Of a stretch of 64,000 nucleotides of DNA, positions 1 to 30,272 are shown piece by piece. This DNA comes from Phorcus lineatus (Eukaryota; Mollusca; Gastropoda; Trochida; Trochidae). Position 1 is the stretch's first letter, and every line of letters begins with the position of its first letter. Made by a program: the position numbers and the translations under genes. Below the pieces are notes generated by a model that was not told the origin of the DNA, searched no databases, and saw only the letters and a program-made list of their open reading frames with translations. The DNA lies in contig OV121082.1 of assembly GCA_921293015.1 (NCBI GenBank), positions 23,661,997 to 23,725,996 of the forward strand, in the 5' to 3' direction.

Positions 1-18019
<18,019 letters not shown>

Positions 18020-20030
18020 AGCCTGGTGGTTAACGCATAGTATATACATACATACTGTCTGTATCATAACCAACCTGCTGGGGCCATGCCGCCAGCCATT
18101 CCAATAGTTGTCAATATTATGCATTATATAACTATTATCTTCACTACTGAATGTATCATAACATTATCATCATTTACTGCTTCAATAATCCAGTTTTCTT
18201 TTCCTTTTTTTAATCATTTGTTACAGAATTATGAGGCTGAAATTTTTATAGTCTAGTGCGGCAACTGCTTGTATATTTAGATTTGTTTCATGTATTTGTG
18301 CTTACGAGATAAAAAGGTAACGATTGTGTTGAAGGTCCTACCTAATGACAAGATTTGTTTTTCCTGTTTCCTCACCAATTTACACTGACTTCCACAGAAG
18401 CTGAATATCAAAAGACGAACTACCTTCTGTAAATTGTACCTGTTAGGAAATCTAATTTGTGAATTACGGAAGTGATTGTTAATGATTTGTTGTTGATAAT
18501 AGGTGTATATCATGTTTGATATCAGCCAGGTATCAGATATTGATAAACAAAGTGTTCTGTGGGAATAGTTGATATCATTGTGGACAAGGTGTTCATTGAT
18601 ATGATACAAGTTGATATCATTGTACTACTTCCGATATCAATGTATGGAGAAGTTTTATTGCTGCTTGGTGATATTAGATATTGATATCTTTGTTCTGCCA
18701 ATGATATCAAGGTAATTCTTGACATATGTTGGCTATATGATGATATCGTATGTAATTTGGTAATATGATTCTGCATGGATATAATGGCAAGGCGTTGATA
18801 TCACAGTTCGTCTGGAAAATCATGATGTTGCCTGATGATATCATGGCATTGCCCTATGATTCCATGCAAGGTGCTGTTTGCTGTACATTTCCAAGATTGA
18901 TTCCAAAACCAGATCATGAAACTGGTTATTCACATGTTTTCTATCTGTCTTGTCTTTCACAAGTTCGATGCTTGCGATTTAAGGTGATTCAATTCTTTTA
19001 AAACATAGCCTGTCTCCAGTAAGATTGTTTCTATTGCTTTAGTTGTATTGATAAATTTTCAATTTTTAAAATTTTGCTATTTATGCACTTTGAAATTGAA
19101 CAGAATTCTTGCTTATTTAAGATTTATATGGCTTTTGCTTGACTAGTTCTTATTTCACCTCATATTTTGGGATGCAATCTTTGTTTTGTTGTTTGTTTTG
19201 GTATGAATTGTGTCATACCACCGACTGTACATTTCCAATATGTCCCATCTTTGATACAAGCCATAATCTCGTCCAGATATATATCAACTCGGCATCTGTT
19301 TAACTGCCCTGGCAATTCAGAACAAAACCAATAACCTCACACAAACAAAAGTAATAAAAGTTGTAAAAGGTACCCTAATTCTTTTTCAACATGACTGAAC
19401 TTCCTGTAAGCATGAAATAAATGGACGGATCCATTTTGTTTTGGGTGTTGCATTGATTGATCCATTGTTGAAAATGGGTGACAAATTGAATAAGGAACAG
19501 ACTAATCTGCATGTGGGTGACAGGTTGTTTTGATGGTTAAAAGACCTACCCATTTTGTCAAGGGGGTAACAGGTTGCTGACCTAGCGGTGGCAGGATGTA
19601 ATGATTAGTATCGTACAGTGCTTTGAAAACTGTGTAAATAAAATTTCTATGTTTGAAGATGACAGGAAGATTTTAGATGAATATTTTTGTACATTATACG
19701 CAACCATTTGTCAAGGATTTTTCATCACCGCCTGTGCTGCCTTTCGTTGTAAGGTAAAGAAATAAAACCTTGTAAGCCTAGAACTAACCAGTTAGTTGTT
19801 GTAACCAATGGGAACAAATCTATACATGCTTTCCCCACTGTGATTTAAGACGGCATGTTCTTTTGAGCAATCGTCAAGGGATCAAATGTTAGTCTAGGAG
19901 TCGACTCGGACGTAATCTCTGTATGTTTTACAGGTTTGGAATTTCAACCAGTACTGCTTGGCATTACCTATCTTCATGTATGCTTGGCTCACAATAAATC
20001 TTAAATAAAATATCTCGATTGAACCATGTC
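18020..20030 (+). other. Probable long 3' UTR of the myosin gene
   Basis: About 2 kb downstream of the stop codon with no further exon. Five AATAAA hexamers occur in the last 600 bp (19416, 19637, 19761, 19993, 20004), so alternative polyadenylation is plausible. Positions 18518-18842 hold a dense cluster of the palindrome GATATC. The extent of the UTR is inferred from the poly(A) signals only. Confidence 0.55.
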
Positions 20031-20045
20031 TTGTTTTGTTTTGTC
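19993..20045 (+). terminator. Candidate distal poly(A) signal of the myosin gene
   Basis: Two AATAAA hexamers (19993-19998 and 20004-20009) are followed about 20 bp later by a T/G-rich stretch (TGTCTTGTTTTGTTTTGTCC), the usual arrangement of a cleavage and polyadenylation site. Earlier hexamers at 19416, 19637 and 19761 could serve as proximal sites. Confidence 0.55.
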
Positions 20046-20408
20046 CCACCAAAGAAAATATCAATTTGCAAGGTAAAGCAAAGAAACTTACACATTCACA
20101 TAAGAAATTGTATCACAAATTGGGGGTACGCAATGAGTAAGATATGAAATAGCATTGCTGAAGCAAAGATCAGAACTTTAAAACAAGTGAAATGCAAAAT
20201 GAAATCTCGATACTCAACACTGAATTAGCATTTTGCGGGGGGGGGGAAATAGGAAACAGAAGATCTCATGCTACCGGGTTAACGATTAGCAATTTCTTTT
20301 ATGTTCAAATTATTACTCCAGCTATTCATATTTCAAATTGGGAAACTTGCTACTGAGTGCTAGATTAAAAAGAGATCGATAGAAAATATATGGGTGGCAA
20401 AAGATTTT

Positions 20409-20612
20409 GAACTGTTCCACCTGCAGTAAGGATTGGGTGCAATGCTACACTGAATTGCAGTGCAAGAACCATTCATGGTTTGCTAAATGCTCGCAGGTTT
20501 CACCCAAATTCATAGCCACATTGGTGTTGCAGGCTTTCTCCCTGCAATAATACTAGCTGAAGTGATAATATAAGTGAAATACTCTAATAGCAGCATTTAA
20601 CCCCAATTGTAA
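20409..20612 (+). mobile_element. tRNA-derived SINE, family C, 5'-truncated copy
   Basis: About 200 bp aligning by eye with the body of the copy at 21001-21278: shared phrases are GGGTGCAATGC, GCTCGCAGGTTTCACC, GGTGTTGC.GGCTTTCT and the tail TTTAACCCCAA. The tRNA-like head is missing. Confidence 0.7.
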
Positions 20613-21000
20613 AATGACTCCATTGTATTGTCAAATTTTTGCTTATTTGTTTATTTAAATTTCCCTTTGTAGAATGACAATGAATACCTGAGACGAATCA
20701 CCGCGTATTGATACGTCATGGTCGGCCTGACTCAAGATTTGTTTCCTGTTTCTTTACATATTCTTGCCTTACGCCAATTTGACAGTTGTCATTTTTTTAG
20801 ATTGTATCTACCGGTAGATATAAAAACTAATACATAACATCATTTATGATGATGTTTTTAACTGGCTTACTTAGTCAAAGTGTGTGGCCCACTATTTTCA
20901 AATGCTGCTCTATGTTATGACTTCAAACTGTTTGGCCTTTGTGACCTCATATTAATGCTGTTTTCATGTTATGACATCAAAATGTTTGTGTCACTGTCAC

Positions 21001-21278
21001 TGTCCAAGAGGTCTGTGGTTCGAATCCCGCCAGGGGCTCGGCAACTTTGTCTGCAGTAGAGAACTGTTCTACAAGCAGTCAGATTTGGGTGCAATGCAAC
21101 ACTGAATTTCAGCCCAGTACCATCCATGGTTTGCTAGTTCCAGCCGATGCTCGCAGGTTTCACCGTAATGCATAGCCACAATGGTGTTGCGGGCTTTCTT
21201 CCTGCCATAATACTAGCAGCCGAGATATAAGTGAAATAATCTTGAAAGCGGCGTTAAAACCCCAACTTACTCACTCAA
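21001..21278 (+). mobile_element. tRNA-derived SINE, family C, near-complete copy
   Basis: The head contains a perfect RNA polymerase III B-box-like sequence (GGTTCGAATCC near 21017), followed by a unique body and a tail ending GCGGCGTTAAAACCCCAAC then (TCAC)-type repeats. Two further copies are at 20409-20612 (same strand) and 27221-27465 (opposite strand). Short tail-like fragments (GCAGCGTTAAAC, GCAGCATTAAAC) also occur in myosin introns near 4337 and 13468. Confidence 0.75.
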
Positions 21279-22189
21279 TGATGTGGAATTTCTCTTTGAT
21301 TTGAATATTAGATGCGTGAATTTAAATTCTCTATAAAGTACTGAATCACCTTATCAATGGTTGCATACTGTGAAAAATTAGCAACCCCCTTCAGGCTGAA
21401 TTTCTTTTATTCAAACAACATAAAGTAGTCTGTGTGAAACATATCATCCTGGATGAATAATAATAGTCGTGTGAAGAGCTGCCAGAATTACTTGTCAAAC
21501 TTGTAACAATTCTTTCCAAAGATAAAGAAGAACTGATATTGCATTATGAAACTGATTCATCCAAAATATAAAAGCCTACAAAAAAACATTATACAAAATA
21601 TACTGCGAAAAACGTTTTGGACATACTGTTGATTATGATTAATGATATACACTAATTAATTGAAACAATAGTATCTACAAATTTAATCTTATTTTCAGTC
21701 TTTTATAAAACTGACAAATTATATTTCATGAATTTCTATTTGAGTTGGACAAATAACTACATGTAAATACCATTCATTTTAGTTATAAATAACCAAACAT
21801 CAAACATAAAATTTTTTCTTATATTCAATTAAAATCTAGTAACAACCTTTTGCATTTTCCAAATTTGAAATCGACTATCCAAACAACATGGGTACTAGAT
21901 ATACTATCTTTAAAAAACCACCATTCCAACTATGTAATATCATGATCTACAATTGGTAAGTGTTAAATTCCATTTTACTGATTGGTACTTTCAATAAAAA
22001 AAATTGCTTCTGAAATCATTGTCCCTTTTTCCAAAATTCACTTAAATCAAGGATATTATTATTTATTTTCAACAAGCTAAGACTGAACGCAAAATTTTTA
22101 AGATATACCAATATCAAATGTCAATGTCCAAAAGTGAAAGATCACTCTATAAGTATATTCACATTATCTGGAAAAGAGGTTTACCCTGA

Positions 22190-22545
22190 CACCCATTGTG
22201 TAAATTTAACAAAAACATTCAGTTATTTATGAAATATCTATGTATGATGGCAAATTAGAACACTGTGTAAATTTAACAAGAGAAACATTATTGATAATTC
22301 ATGAAATATCTATGTATGACGCCAAATTAGAAAACTGTGTAAATTTAACCAAAATATTCTATGTGATTCATGAAATATCTCAGTTTGATCGCTAATGTGA
22401 ACATTGTGTAATTAACAAAAAACATTCTTTGTAATTTATTAAATATCTTTGTGTGATAGAAAATCAGAACAACATTGTGCAAACTTAACAAAAAGATTCT
22501 TGGTATTTCATAAAATGTGTATGTATGATGGCAACGCAAAACAAT
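22190..22545. repeat. Diverged ~70-bp tandem repeat, about 5 units
   Basis: The phrase TGTGTAAATTTAACAAAAACATTC followed by GAAATATCTATGTATGATGGCAAATTAGAAC-type sequence recurs with starts near 22201, 22268, 22340, 22409 and 22480. Units have drifted (single changes and small indels), which implies an old array. Confidence 0.75.
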
Positions 22546-24702
22546 TTTCTCCACACCGTTTATAATATTTTCACTCACACTGGCAAATGTATGCGGTAAC
22601 CACAATTTCTACATCAACTAATAGTTCTATCAATTATAAGAATACTGAAATGGTCAAACTATCAAATAAGAGTATTGTATCAACTAAAAGATATAAATAT
22701 CAAGAAAACAACAAGATAGAAAGCTCAAATAGTGTTACTGCTTCAAGACAAAGTACTGTCGGAACTACAAAATGTGTTTTGGTGTTCATTTTGATTTAAT
22801 TGCAAACCTGACAACACTTTCTTTAAATATCTACTCAAAACATCAATCCTTATCTAGAAACTGCTAAGCACGTTGCTTTGGAGGGTTTTATAATGATAAA
22901 TTTGTGCAAAAAGTTCCCAATGGTATTACAATAAAAATCTTGACAAGCTAGAATATTCAATAGGCATAGTCGTTATTAAAGTCAAAATCTGTATTCTTAT
23001 CTTGCTATAAAGTCTTCATCATGTTCAAGAACAAAAATTTCTAGCATTTTGGACAGTACCTTAACCTCGAAGCTTGTGTGGCCATAAATTATGCTGCCAA
23101 TTTTTCAAAATTGTGGAACAAGCTAACTCACAATTTGGGAGATCATTTTGAAAACTAATGAATTGTTACCAACTCTCAACTTTTCATAAACTCTTTGAAT
23201 TGGCCCAAAATTTTCTCAAGGTATTCCTGTTGAATTGGACAGTTTGAAAGTTTTCACAATGGACTGATTTACTGGTTATCAGATTTTACAGTATATTTGA
23301 TGAAGTTATTATGATGTTCAAATAAAGATATTTATGATGTTCACATAAAATTATTTACAAACTGTCTATGTGAGATTAAATACTAAACAGTGAAATCCAA
23401 CCAATTCCTTGAGTGGTATAAAGATTTTAAAATTCTCCTTCCGTAAAAATGCATTATTCAAATGTCAATATAAAAGACCAATTTACAGGAAGTAAATACT
23501 GATAAATCTTGGGGAATCCTGGGCTAGATATATTCTTTTCTTGTATATTTGATAATTGCAATTTTTTTAGTGCAAGTACGTAAACATGACTTGGTTATAT
23601 CATTCTACTGAATATATATACTGAATCAATATATTTTTTAAATTGTTGAAGAGGATAAAAATATATTTACACATGCAAATTATTAATATGGAGTTAACAG
23701 ATTTTCAAATCTACTCGCAATTCACCATTCAGCAGATAGCCTGAGGCAGTACAATTGAGGTAGTTTTATTTGTGAAAATCAAATTGAATATATTTCACTG
23801 CTTCATTCATAACATCTTATAAAATTCTGGCCATTTGAAAGACATTGTTAAGATGATATTTTGATACCCGAAATCATTTAAAACCTTTGTTTTGTAAAAG
23901 ATTTATATCACGTATGCGATTATACATTTTGCCATTAAAAATATTAAAATATTAGTAATCAGTTACAATCATGAAATATAACAATAGATATCTAAGAATT
24001 ATTTACAGGTTCCTAGTGTATGACGAAGAGATTTATCTCCCTTTGAACATGAATAAAAATTTCAAATCCAGCAAGCATAAGTATAATAAGAATTATCTGT
24101 AACTGAACACAAGCACATGTATCTTCATACTACTAGTGTTATCATAAAAAGTACAAGTGTTTGATAACATTTTATTTCATGAGATTGCCATTGTCATGAA
24201 GCAAAATATGATAAAAGTAAAATGTCTGTCTTGAAATTTACTAATCAATGCATTTGACCAGAAACATATATAAAGAATTATATATCATTTACCGTAGATG
24301 TCAACTTTGTAGAAATCAAAAATGTGTATCACAAATTCAAATGATATTACTATGTTCACTTAAATAATTCGAAGCAAGTGAGTATTTTTTTCAAGGAATT
24401 TAATGTTCCTTCTCATAAATGACTTAACAAATTTATTAACAAACATACAAACAATAATTTTCACAATAACCTTAAAAAACAACTTTTAAATGTCAAGGGT
24501 TTTTATGAAAATATATAAAAAAAGTTTGAAAGAAATTCTTGTTTGCCATGATATTCTTGCTATTTCACAAAAACTGGTTTATATAATTGTACAAAAGTGT
24601 TCACATTAAAACAAAACATTTAAGTATGTATATCGGTATAAAAGAAATTTAAAAAACAGCAAAATAATTAATAAAGAAAGGCTAGTTGAACTTTGTCATG
24701 TG

Positions 24703-24708
24703 ATTTAT
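24703..24708 (-). terminator. Candidate poly(A) signal of SLC16 gene A
   Basis: TTTATT on the plus strand reads AATAAA on the minus strand, 173 bp past the stop codon. The context is AT-rich, so a chance match is quite possible. Confidence 0.35.
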
Positions 24709-24880
24709 TAAAAGATAGTTAAAAAGAATGAGATCATGACCATACTTTGTGATCTGGTGGCCAAGGGAGAAAATTAAAAAAATTCCAAATCTGAATATCA
24801 CCAATGGCAAATATATGTAATTGTTTTCATCTGAAAATGTATCCCTGAAAATTTTTATAAACACAACCCAAATAATCAGA

Positions 24881-27800
24881 TCATGATTCTTGAGAGATTT
24901 CTAGTTCGATGTCCAAGGGTGACAGCAGTCTGGAATTCTTTCCACATGTCCTGTTCCATATCGGGACCAGAATCATAACGACACCGCTAATAATAACAAG
25001 AATGCCGCCCGTATAGAAGCCTTCATCGTAAGAGCCGAGCTTATCCTTCATCAGACCTGGAAAGAGGGAACAACTTTGTTAATGCTGATAATCTTTCAGA
25101 TCAAATAATTTTTTAAATATGCTTAAACTATTGACATTTTCATTTCTCACTCACAAAGTATTTTGAGAGCGTGTCATATGTTTTTCATTCACATCAAACT
25201 CAACTTAACAGGTTAAACACCTGGACCTGTATTCTCAAAGCTCTCTCAGCAATAAGATAGTTGTAAGCACCATACATTAACATTGTCTTAGGACTACCTT
25301 GTACTTAGAGAGCTTCAAATTTTAGGCCCTGATTGGTTCAAACATGTTACATGGCGCTTCCTGAGGTCCACCCAATATGCTGTGAATGGAGCTAGGGTAT
25401 GGATAGAACTTTACCAGGGTGATTGTTAAGCACGCCATTTGCAATATTTTTGTCATTAGCAGTTTCAAATTCATCAAAACACATATACATTATCTTGGTT
25501 AGCAGACTTGAGTATGTGATAAATAAACAAAATAAAAGGCTCTTTTGAATATAATCTACAAAATAATCCCACAAATCAACCAAAGGGTTATAGTGCCAAC
25601 ATCCTACAAAATTGTTACCCATCATAAATAATTGTTGTTACCCATCATAAATAATTGTTGTTACCCATCATAAGTACTTGTTGCTGCCCATCATATATAA
25701 TTGTTGCCAATCATAAATTGTTGCCCATCATAATTAATTGTTGTTACCTGCAAGTGGTGGCCCTGCAAAACACCCAGCACCATTGGCCAGCATCAGATAT
25801 CCCAAACCATCTCCAAGACTTTCTGGTCCTAGAATATCTGTTGTCAAGACAACCAGCAGTCCTAGAATACCTCCAAACCCAAGACCAATGAACACGTGAG
25901 TTGTTACTATGGTAACATAAGTTGTGATGAAAGGAAGAAACATGATAGTCACACCGCTCATAACACATAGGAACACATACAAAGAAAGTCGACTGACACA
26001 TGGTATGTTCCCGATGGATCCTGATAACAAAGAACCAAGGAACGTACACAACCCAAGAACTGTCAACATGAATGATGCTTCAATCACCGTCAAGCCTTTT
26101 GTTGTCAAAAAGTCGGGTCCAAACATCACAACCATATTTACTCCTGTATTCCAAAGAACATTACTGAAGAAATACACGTCGAAATTGAAACTGCAAAAAA
26201 CGTAAAAATGCTTCAAAGGTTTTGATTCTGTCTCTTCTTCTGCAAGCATTTTTTCATCTTCTATTCTATTCTTACGTTTTGGCAATGGTCGAAGGAGAAG
26301 AGCAAACACAAAAAGGTTTAAAGTGATCCCAGCAACCACTAACAAAGATGGCCGCCAGGTGTATGCTTCAATAAGATATCCAACAATTATTGGCAATACG
26401 CTCATTCCTAAACCCGATCCTGCAGTTGCTACTCCTGTGGCAAGACTTTGATGCTTGTCATAGTAGAGTCCGCTCATGACGTGGGATGGGACATACACCA
26501 GACAGAATCCCAGTCCTGAAACATATGATATTGACCTATATTACCTTGATCAAAGGAGGTAATGCAACATTCCGTTAAATACATTTCTTAGGAAAGATGC
26601 TTATACATAATACAGAAGATGAACAACACCAAGCATCACCAACAACAAAAGTTTTTCAAAATGGTTCCTGAAATATCATTCCCCTGTATGAATTTGACCT
26701 TTTTCCTGCATGCTGCAATGTGTTGGTATCCAGAGAGGTCCTGCAATACCCTGGTATCCAGAGAGGTCCTGCAATACCCTGGTATCCAGAGAGGTCCTGC
26801 AATACCCTGGTATCCAGAGAGATCCTGCAATACCCTGGTATCCAGAGAGGTCCTGAAATACCCTGGTATCCAGAGAGATCCTGCAATACCCTGGTATCCA
26901 GAGAGGTCCTGAAATACCCTGGTATCCAGAGAGGTCCTGCAATACCCTGGTATCCAGAGAGGTCCTGAAATACCCTGGTATCCAGAGAGGTCCTGCAATA
27001 CCCTGGTATCCAGAGAGGTCCTGCAATACCCTGGTATCCAGAGAGGTCCTGAAATACCCTGGTATCCATCAGGACAAATGCCTCATATTGTTGACTTTCA
27101 TCTAGCACTAGCTGTATCAAGTGAATGACAACACGATTGAGTTTATATGTCTGTTTTTAGATGGGTTTACATACGTTAAAAAAAGCTATGCTAACATATC
27201 TGATAGGTGTGGTGATTAGGCGATTAATGCGTCTTTCAAGATTTCACTTATATAGTGGCTGCTAGTTTTATTGCAGGATGAATGCCTGCAACACTATTGT
27301 TGCAATGCCTTATGGTGAAACCTGCAATCATTGGCTGGAACAAGGTAACCATGGGTGGTACTGTACTAATATGTATCCAGTGCAGCATTGCACCCAAACC
27401 TTACTGCATATCAAACAATTCTCTAATACAGACTAAGATGTTGAGCCCCTGGTAGGAACATAGCTTTTAATACTAACCAGCCGTCAACAATATGAGGAAT
27501 ATCAACTTATAGATATGAAGATATTTTAGGAGCTCTGCTGATACCATAGAGGATGCCAGGAGGCAAGTCAAGTAATTTCTTCCCACATTAACCTCTGTTG
27601 CAGATGGACATAATTCTTGATTCTTTCATCCCTCACAATATAATACTATACTGTCCTTATCTTTATCCATCACATACAGTGTTGCATCTCTTACTGATTT
27701 GTCCTGCTTTGAAAATAAATATGTGTGCATTGAACATTTCTTTATTTTCAAAGCTCAATTTTAAACAACTTTCCTAATTGTAAAACTAACATTGATTGCC

Positions 27801-30272
27801 ACTAAAATAGAGCCATGGGCTCTGTAGCTCATCAGACTTTTGATAAAAATAGGTGTTTGGGTTTAGACCATGGGGTCATGGGCAGTGTAGGAAAGATAGC
27901 CTGTCCCAACGTCCGAGTTATTCACAATCAAATAAAAAAGGCCCATTGCCCATTTGGGGTCAAGGGGTCACCGAACCTACAATTCAGAATCCCCATTGTC
28001 CAAGGAGTCTACACACAACTATTAAGCTATCAAGACCTTTTGGAACTGGAGAAGAAGATGAAAGTAGGATTTTAAGGTTTTGACCCCTGTGACCCCATTT
28101 GGGGTCATGTGGTTACCAAACCTACAATTTAGAATCCCCAGTGTCCAAGGAGTCTTCACACAATTTTTCAGCTCTCTAGACCTTTTGGAACTAGGGAAAA
28201 AGATGAAATTAGATTTTTTAGGTTTTGACCCCTGTGACCCCATTTGGGGTCATGGGGTCACCAAACCTACAATTTAGAATCCCCGTTGGCCAAGGAGTCT
28301 ACACACACCTTTTCAGCTCTCTAGACCTTTTGGAACTGGAGAAGAAGATGAAAATAGGTTTTTCATGTTTTGACCCCTCTGACCTCATTTGAGGTCATGG
28401 GGTCACAAAATCTACAATTTAGAATCCCCATTGGCCAAGAAGTCTACACACAACTTTTCAGCTCTCTGGACCTTTTGGAACTGGAGAAGAAGATTAAAAT
28501 AGATTTTTAAGGTTTTGACCCTTGTGACCCCATTTGGGGTCATGGGGTCACGAAATCTACAATTTAGAATCCCCATTGGCCAAGAAGTCTACACACAACT
28601 TTTCAGCTCTCTGGACCTTTTGGAACTGGAGAGGAAGATTAAAATAGATTAGGATTTTAAGGTTTTGACCCCTGTGACCCCATTTGGGGTCAAGTGGTCA
28701 CCAAACCTACAATTTAGAATCCCCGGTGTCCAAGGAGTCTTCACACAATTTTTCAGCTCTCTAGACCTTTTGGAACTGGAGAAGAAGATTAAAATAGATT
28801 TTTAAGGTTTTGACCCTTGTGACCCCATTTGGGGTCATGGGGTCACGAAATCTACAATTTAGAATCCCCATTGGCCAAGGAGTCTACATACACCTTTTCA
28901 GCTCTCTAGACCTTTTGGAACTGGAGAAGATGAAAATAGGTTTTTCAGGTTTTGACCCCTGTGACCCCATTTGGGGTCATGGGGTCACCAAACCTACAAT
29001 TTAGAATCTCCAGTGCCCAAGGAGTCTACACACAACTATTCAGCTCTCTGGACCTTTTGGAACTGGAGAAGAAGATGAAAATAGGTTTTTCATGTTTTGA
29101 CCCCTCTGACCTCATTTGAGGTCATGGGGTCACAAAATCTACAATTTAGAATCCCCATTGGCCAAGAAGTCTACACACAACTTTTCAGCTCTCTGGACAT
29201 TTTGGAACTGGAGAAGAAGATTAAAATAGATTTTTAAGGTTTTGACCCTTGTGACCCCATTTGGGGTCATGGGGTCACGAAATCTACAATTTAGAATCCC
29301 CATTTGCCAAGGAGTATGCACATAAAATTTCAGCTCTCTAGAGTCGTTGGTTCTGGAGAAGAAGTCGAAAAAGTGAAAAGTTTATGGATGGACGGACGGA
29401 TGGACGGATGGACGGACGGCGGACGCCATGCCATGCCATAAGCCCATCGGGTCTTTCAGACCTGATGAGCTAAAAAAGATATTGCCATAAAAGTGCTCTA
29501 CTTGAAAAAGACTCAATCGAACAAATTACTAGAGAAATCACACATGTGAGAAAAAAATCTACCAATAATTTTATCCAACTAGACCTTACAGCAAAAACTT
29601 TGACAAAAGACAAAAATTCTGTACATAGATGTGGTTTGTGCCAGGTTGAAAGGGCAGTCAAGGTAAACACCATTATAAGCAAATATTTGACTTCTTTTGA
29701 AATAGATCAAATGACACCTACCTCCAACAACACCGAAGATCACGTACATGTACTCTATGCTGGGGAGAAAGGGCATACACACCATACTGGCCGAACTGAG
29801 CACCGCCCCGATTAGAACCACGGTGCGGTGGGACAGGTGGTTCATCATCAGACTCGCTATTGGACCTGGGCAAAATATACCAGGAGTTTGAAATATTAGC
29901 AGAAATAAGGTCATTTTAAGAGACTTTATAAACCAATAAAAAATAAATAAATTTAAAAAAAAAAAAAAATTAAAACTGAATATATTTCTAAATTATAATA
30001 TCAAATCGATGTTAAAAATATAATCACTAATCAAAATCATATCATTTTGAAAGTGTACAAATTACCAAAAATTACCTACCTGATCCAAGGAAGACTCCAG
30101 TGTTAATGGCCGATACAAGAGACACAGAGAAAGCATCTTTTGTGAACGTCAGAAACTCGATGTTGTAGATTCCGATGGACAGGGCGATCCCAAAAGCGAT
30201 CAATTGGATCATAAAGGCTGACAGAATGATCATCAGGCCCCAATAGCCGCCATTCACATCCTTGATCATCAT
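24881..30272 (-). CDS. SLC16 (monocarboxylate transporter-like) gene A, 426 residues, 4 exons
   Basis: Predicted plasma-membrane major facilitator protein; many SLC16 members carry monocarboxylates with protons, but the substrate cannot be read here. Exons in order of transcription: 30272-30080, 29865-29722, 26515-25748, 25056-24881 (stop TGA at 24883-24881). All three introns are phase 1 and GT-AG, and the total of 1,281 nt is in frame. Two adjacent ATGs open the frame (30272 and 30269). TM1 follows as GGYWGLMIILSAFMIQLI, and exon 3 carries the family loop YYDKHQSLATGVATAGSGLG and several further membrane spans. The usual acidic residue of the N-terminal [D/E]G..W motif is Asn here. The C-tail is short. 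Gene B (46704-51217) is a tandem paralogue in the same orientation. Confidence 0.9.
25610..25747 (-). repeat. Short tandem repeat abutting the splice donor of SLC16-A intron 3
   Basis: About six imperfect ~22-24 bp units; the minus strand reads roughly GGTAACAACAATTATTTATGAT. The first unit contains the actual intron 3 donor (CAG|GTAACA, intron starting at 25747), so donor-like GTAACA sequences are repeated downstream of the real one. Confidence 0.75.
26725..27068. repeat. 28-bp minisatellite, 12 units plus a partial
   Basis: Unit GGTATCCAGAGAGGTCCTGC followed by AATACCCT. Starts fall exactly every 28 bp from 26725 to 27061. Only two positions vary among units (GAGAGG/GAGAGA; CTGCAAT/CTGAAAT). 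It lies in intron 2 of SLC16 gene A. Because 28 is not a multiple of 3 and the unit lacks minus-strand stops, it creates long antisense reading frames that are not genes. Confidence 0.95.
27221..27465 (-). mobile_element. tRNA-derived SINE, family C, inverted copy in SLC16-A intron 2
   Basis: Reverse complement of the 21001-21278 element: the minus strand reads CCAGGGGCTC..., TTTGGGTGCAATGC, GGTTTCACC and ATATAAGTGAAATCTTGAAAG in the same order. It sits just beyond the 28-bp minisatellite. Confidence 0.7.
27808..29475. mobile_element. Composite repeat element of ~145-bp tandem units
   Basis: About nine to ten units, each with TTTTGACCCCTGTGACCCC, ATTTGGGGTCATGGGGTCAC, CTACAATTTAGAATCCCC and CTTTTGGAACTGGAGAAGAA. 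TTGACC starts fall near 28079, 28225, 28370, 28515, 28665, 28810, 28952, 29097 and 29242. The array is flanked by related termini in opposite orientation (TAGCTCATCAGA near 27827; CTGATGAGCTAAAAA near 29462), and a GGACGGACGGATGGACGG stretch sits at the right side. This suggests a mobile unit carrying internal tandem repeats, located in intron 2 of SLC16 gene A. Confidence 0.7.

Larger units (their letters stand above)
20031..24880. other. AT-rich intergenic region between myosin and the first SLC16 gene
   Basis: About 4.8 kb with no supportable gene. It contains the two family C SINE copies and a ~70-bp satellite (22190-22545), both listed separately, plus a short poly-G run near 20237. The rest is AT-rich DNA in which no exon pattern is seen. 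Confidence 0.7.

Noticed and set aside
18522..18776. 84-codon antisense frame with repeated MIST/IIS peptides
   Set aside because: It is a by-product of the GATATC cluster in the myosin 3' UTR.
26636..27120. Several long frames on both strands (82-154 codons) of repeated GYQGIAGPLWIP-like peptides
   Set aside because: They are translations of the 28-bp minisatellite in all frames, not a gene.
27815..29321. Multiple 60-89-codon frames in the 145-bp repeat array
   Set aside because: The frames follow the repeat unit and carry no domain; they end wherever a unit diverges.
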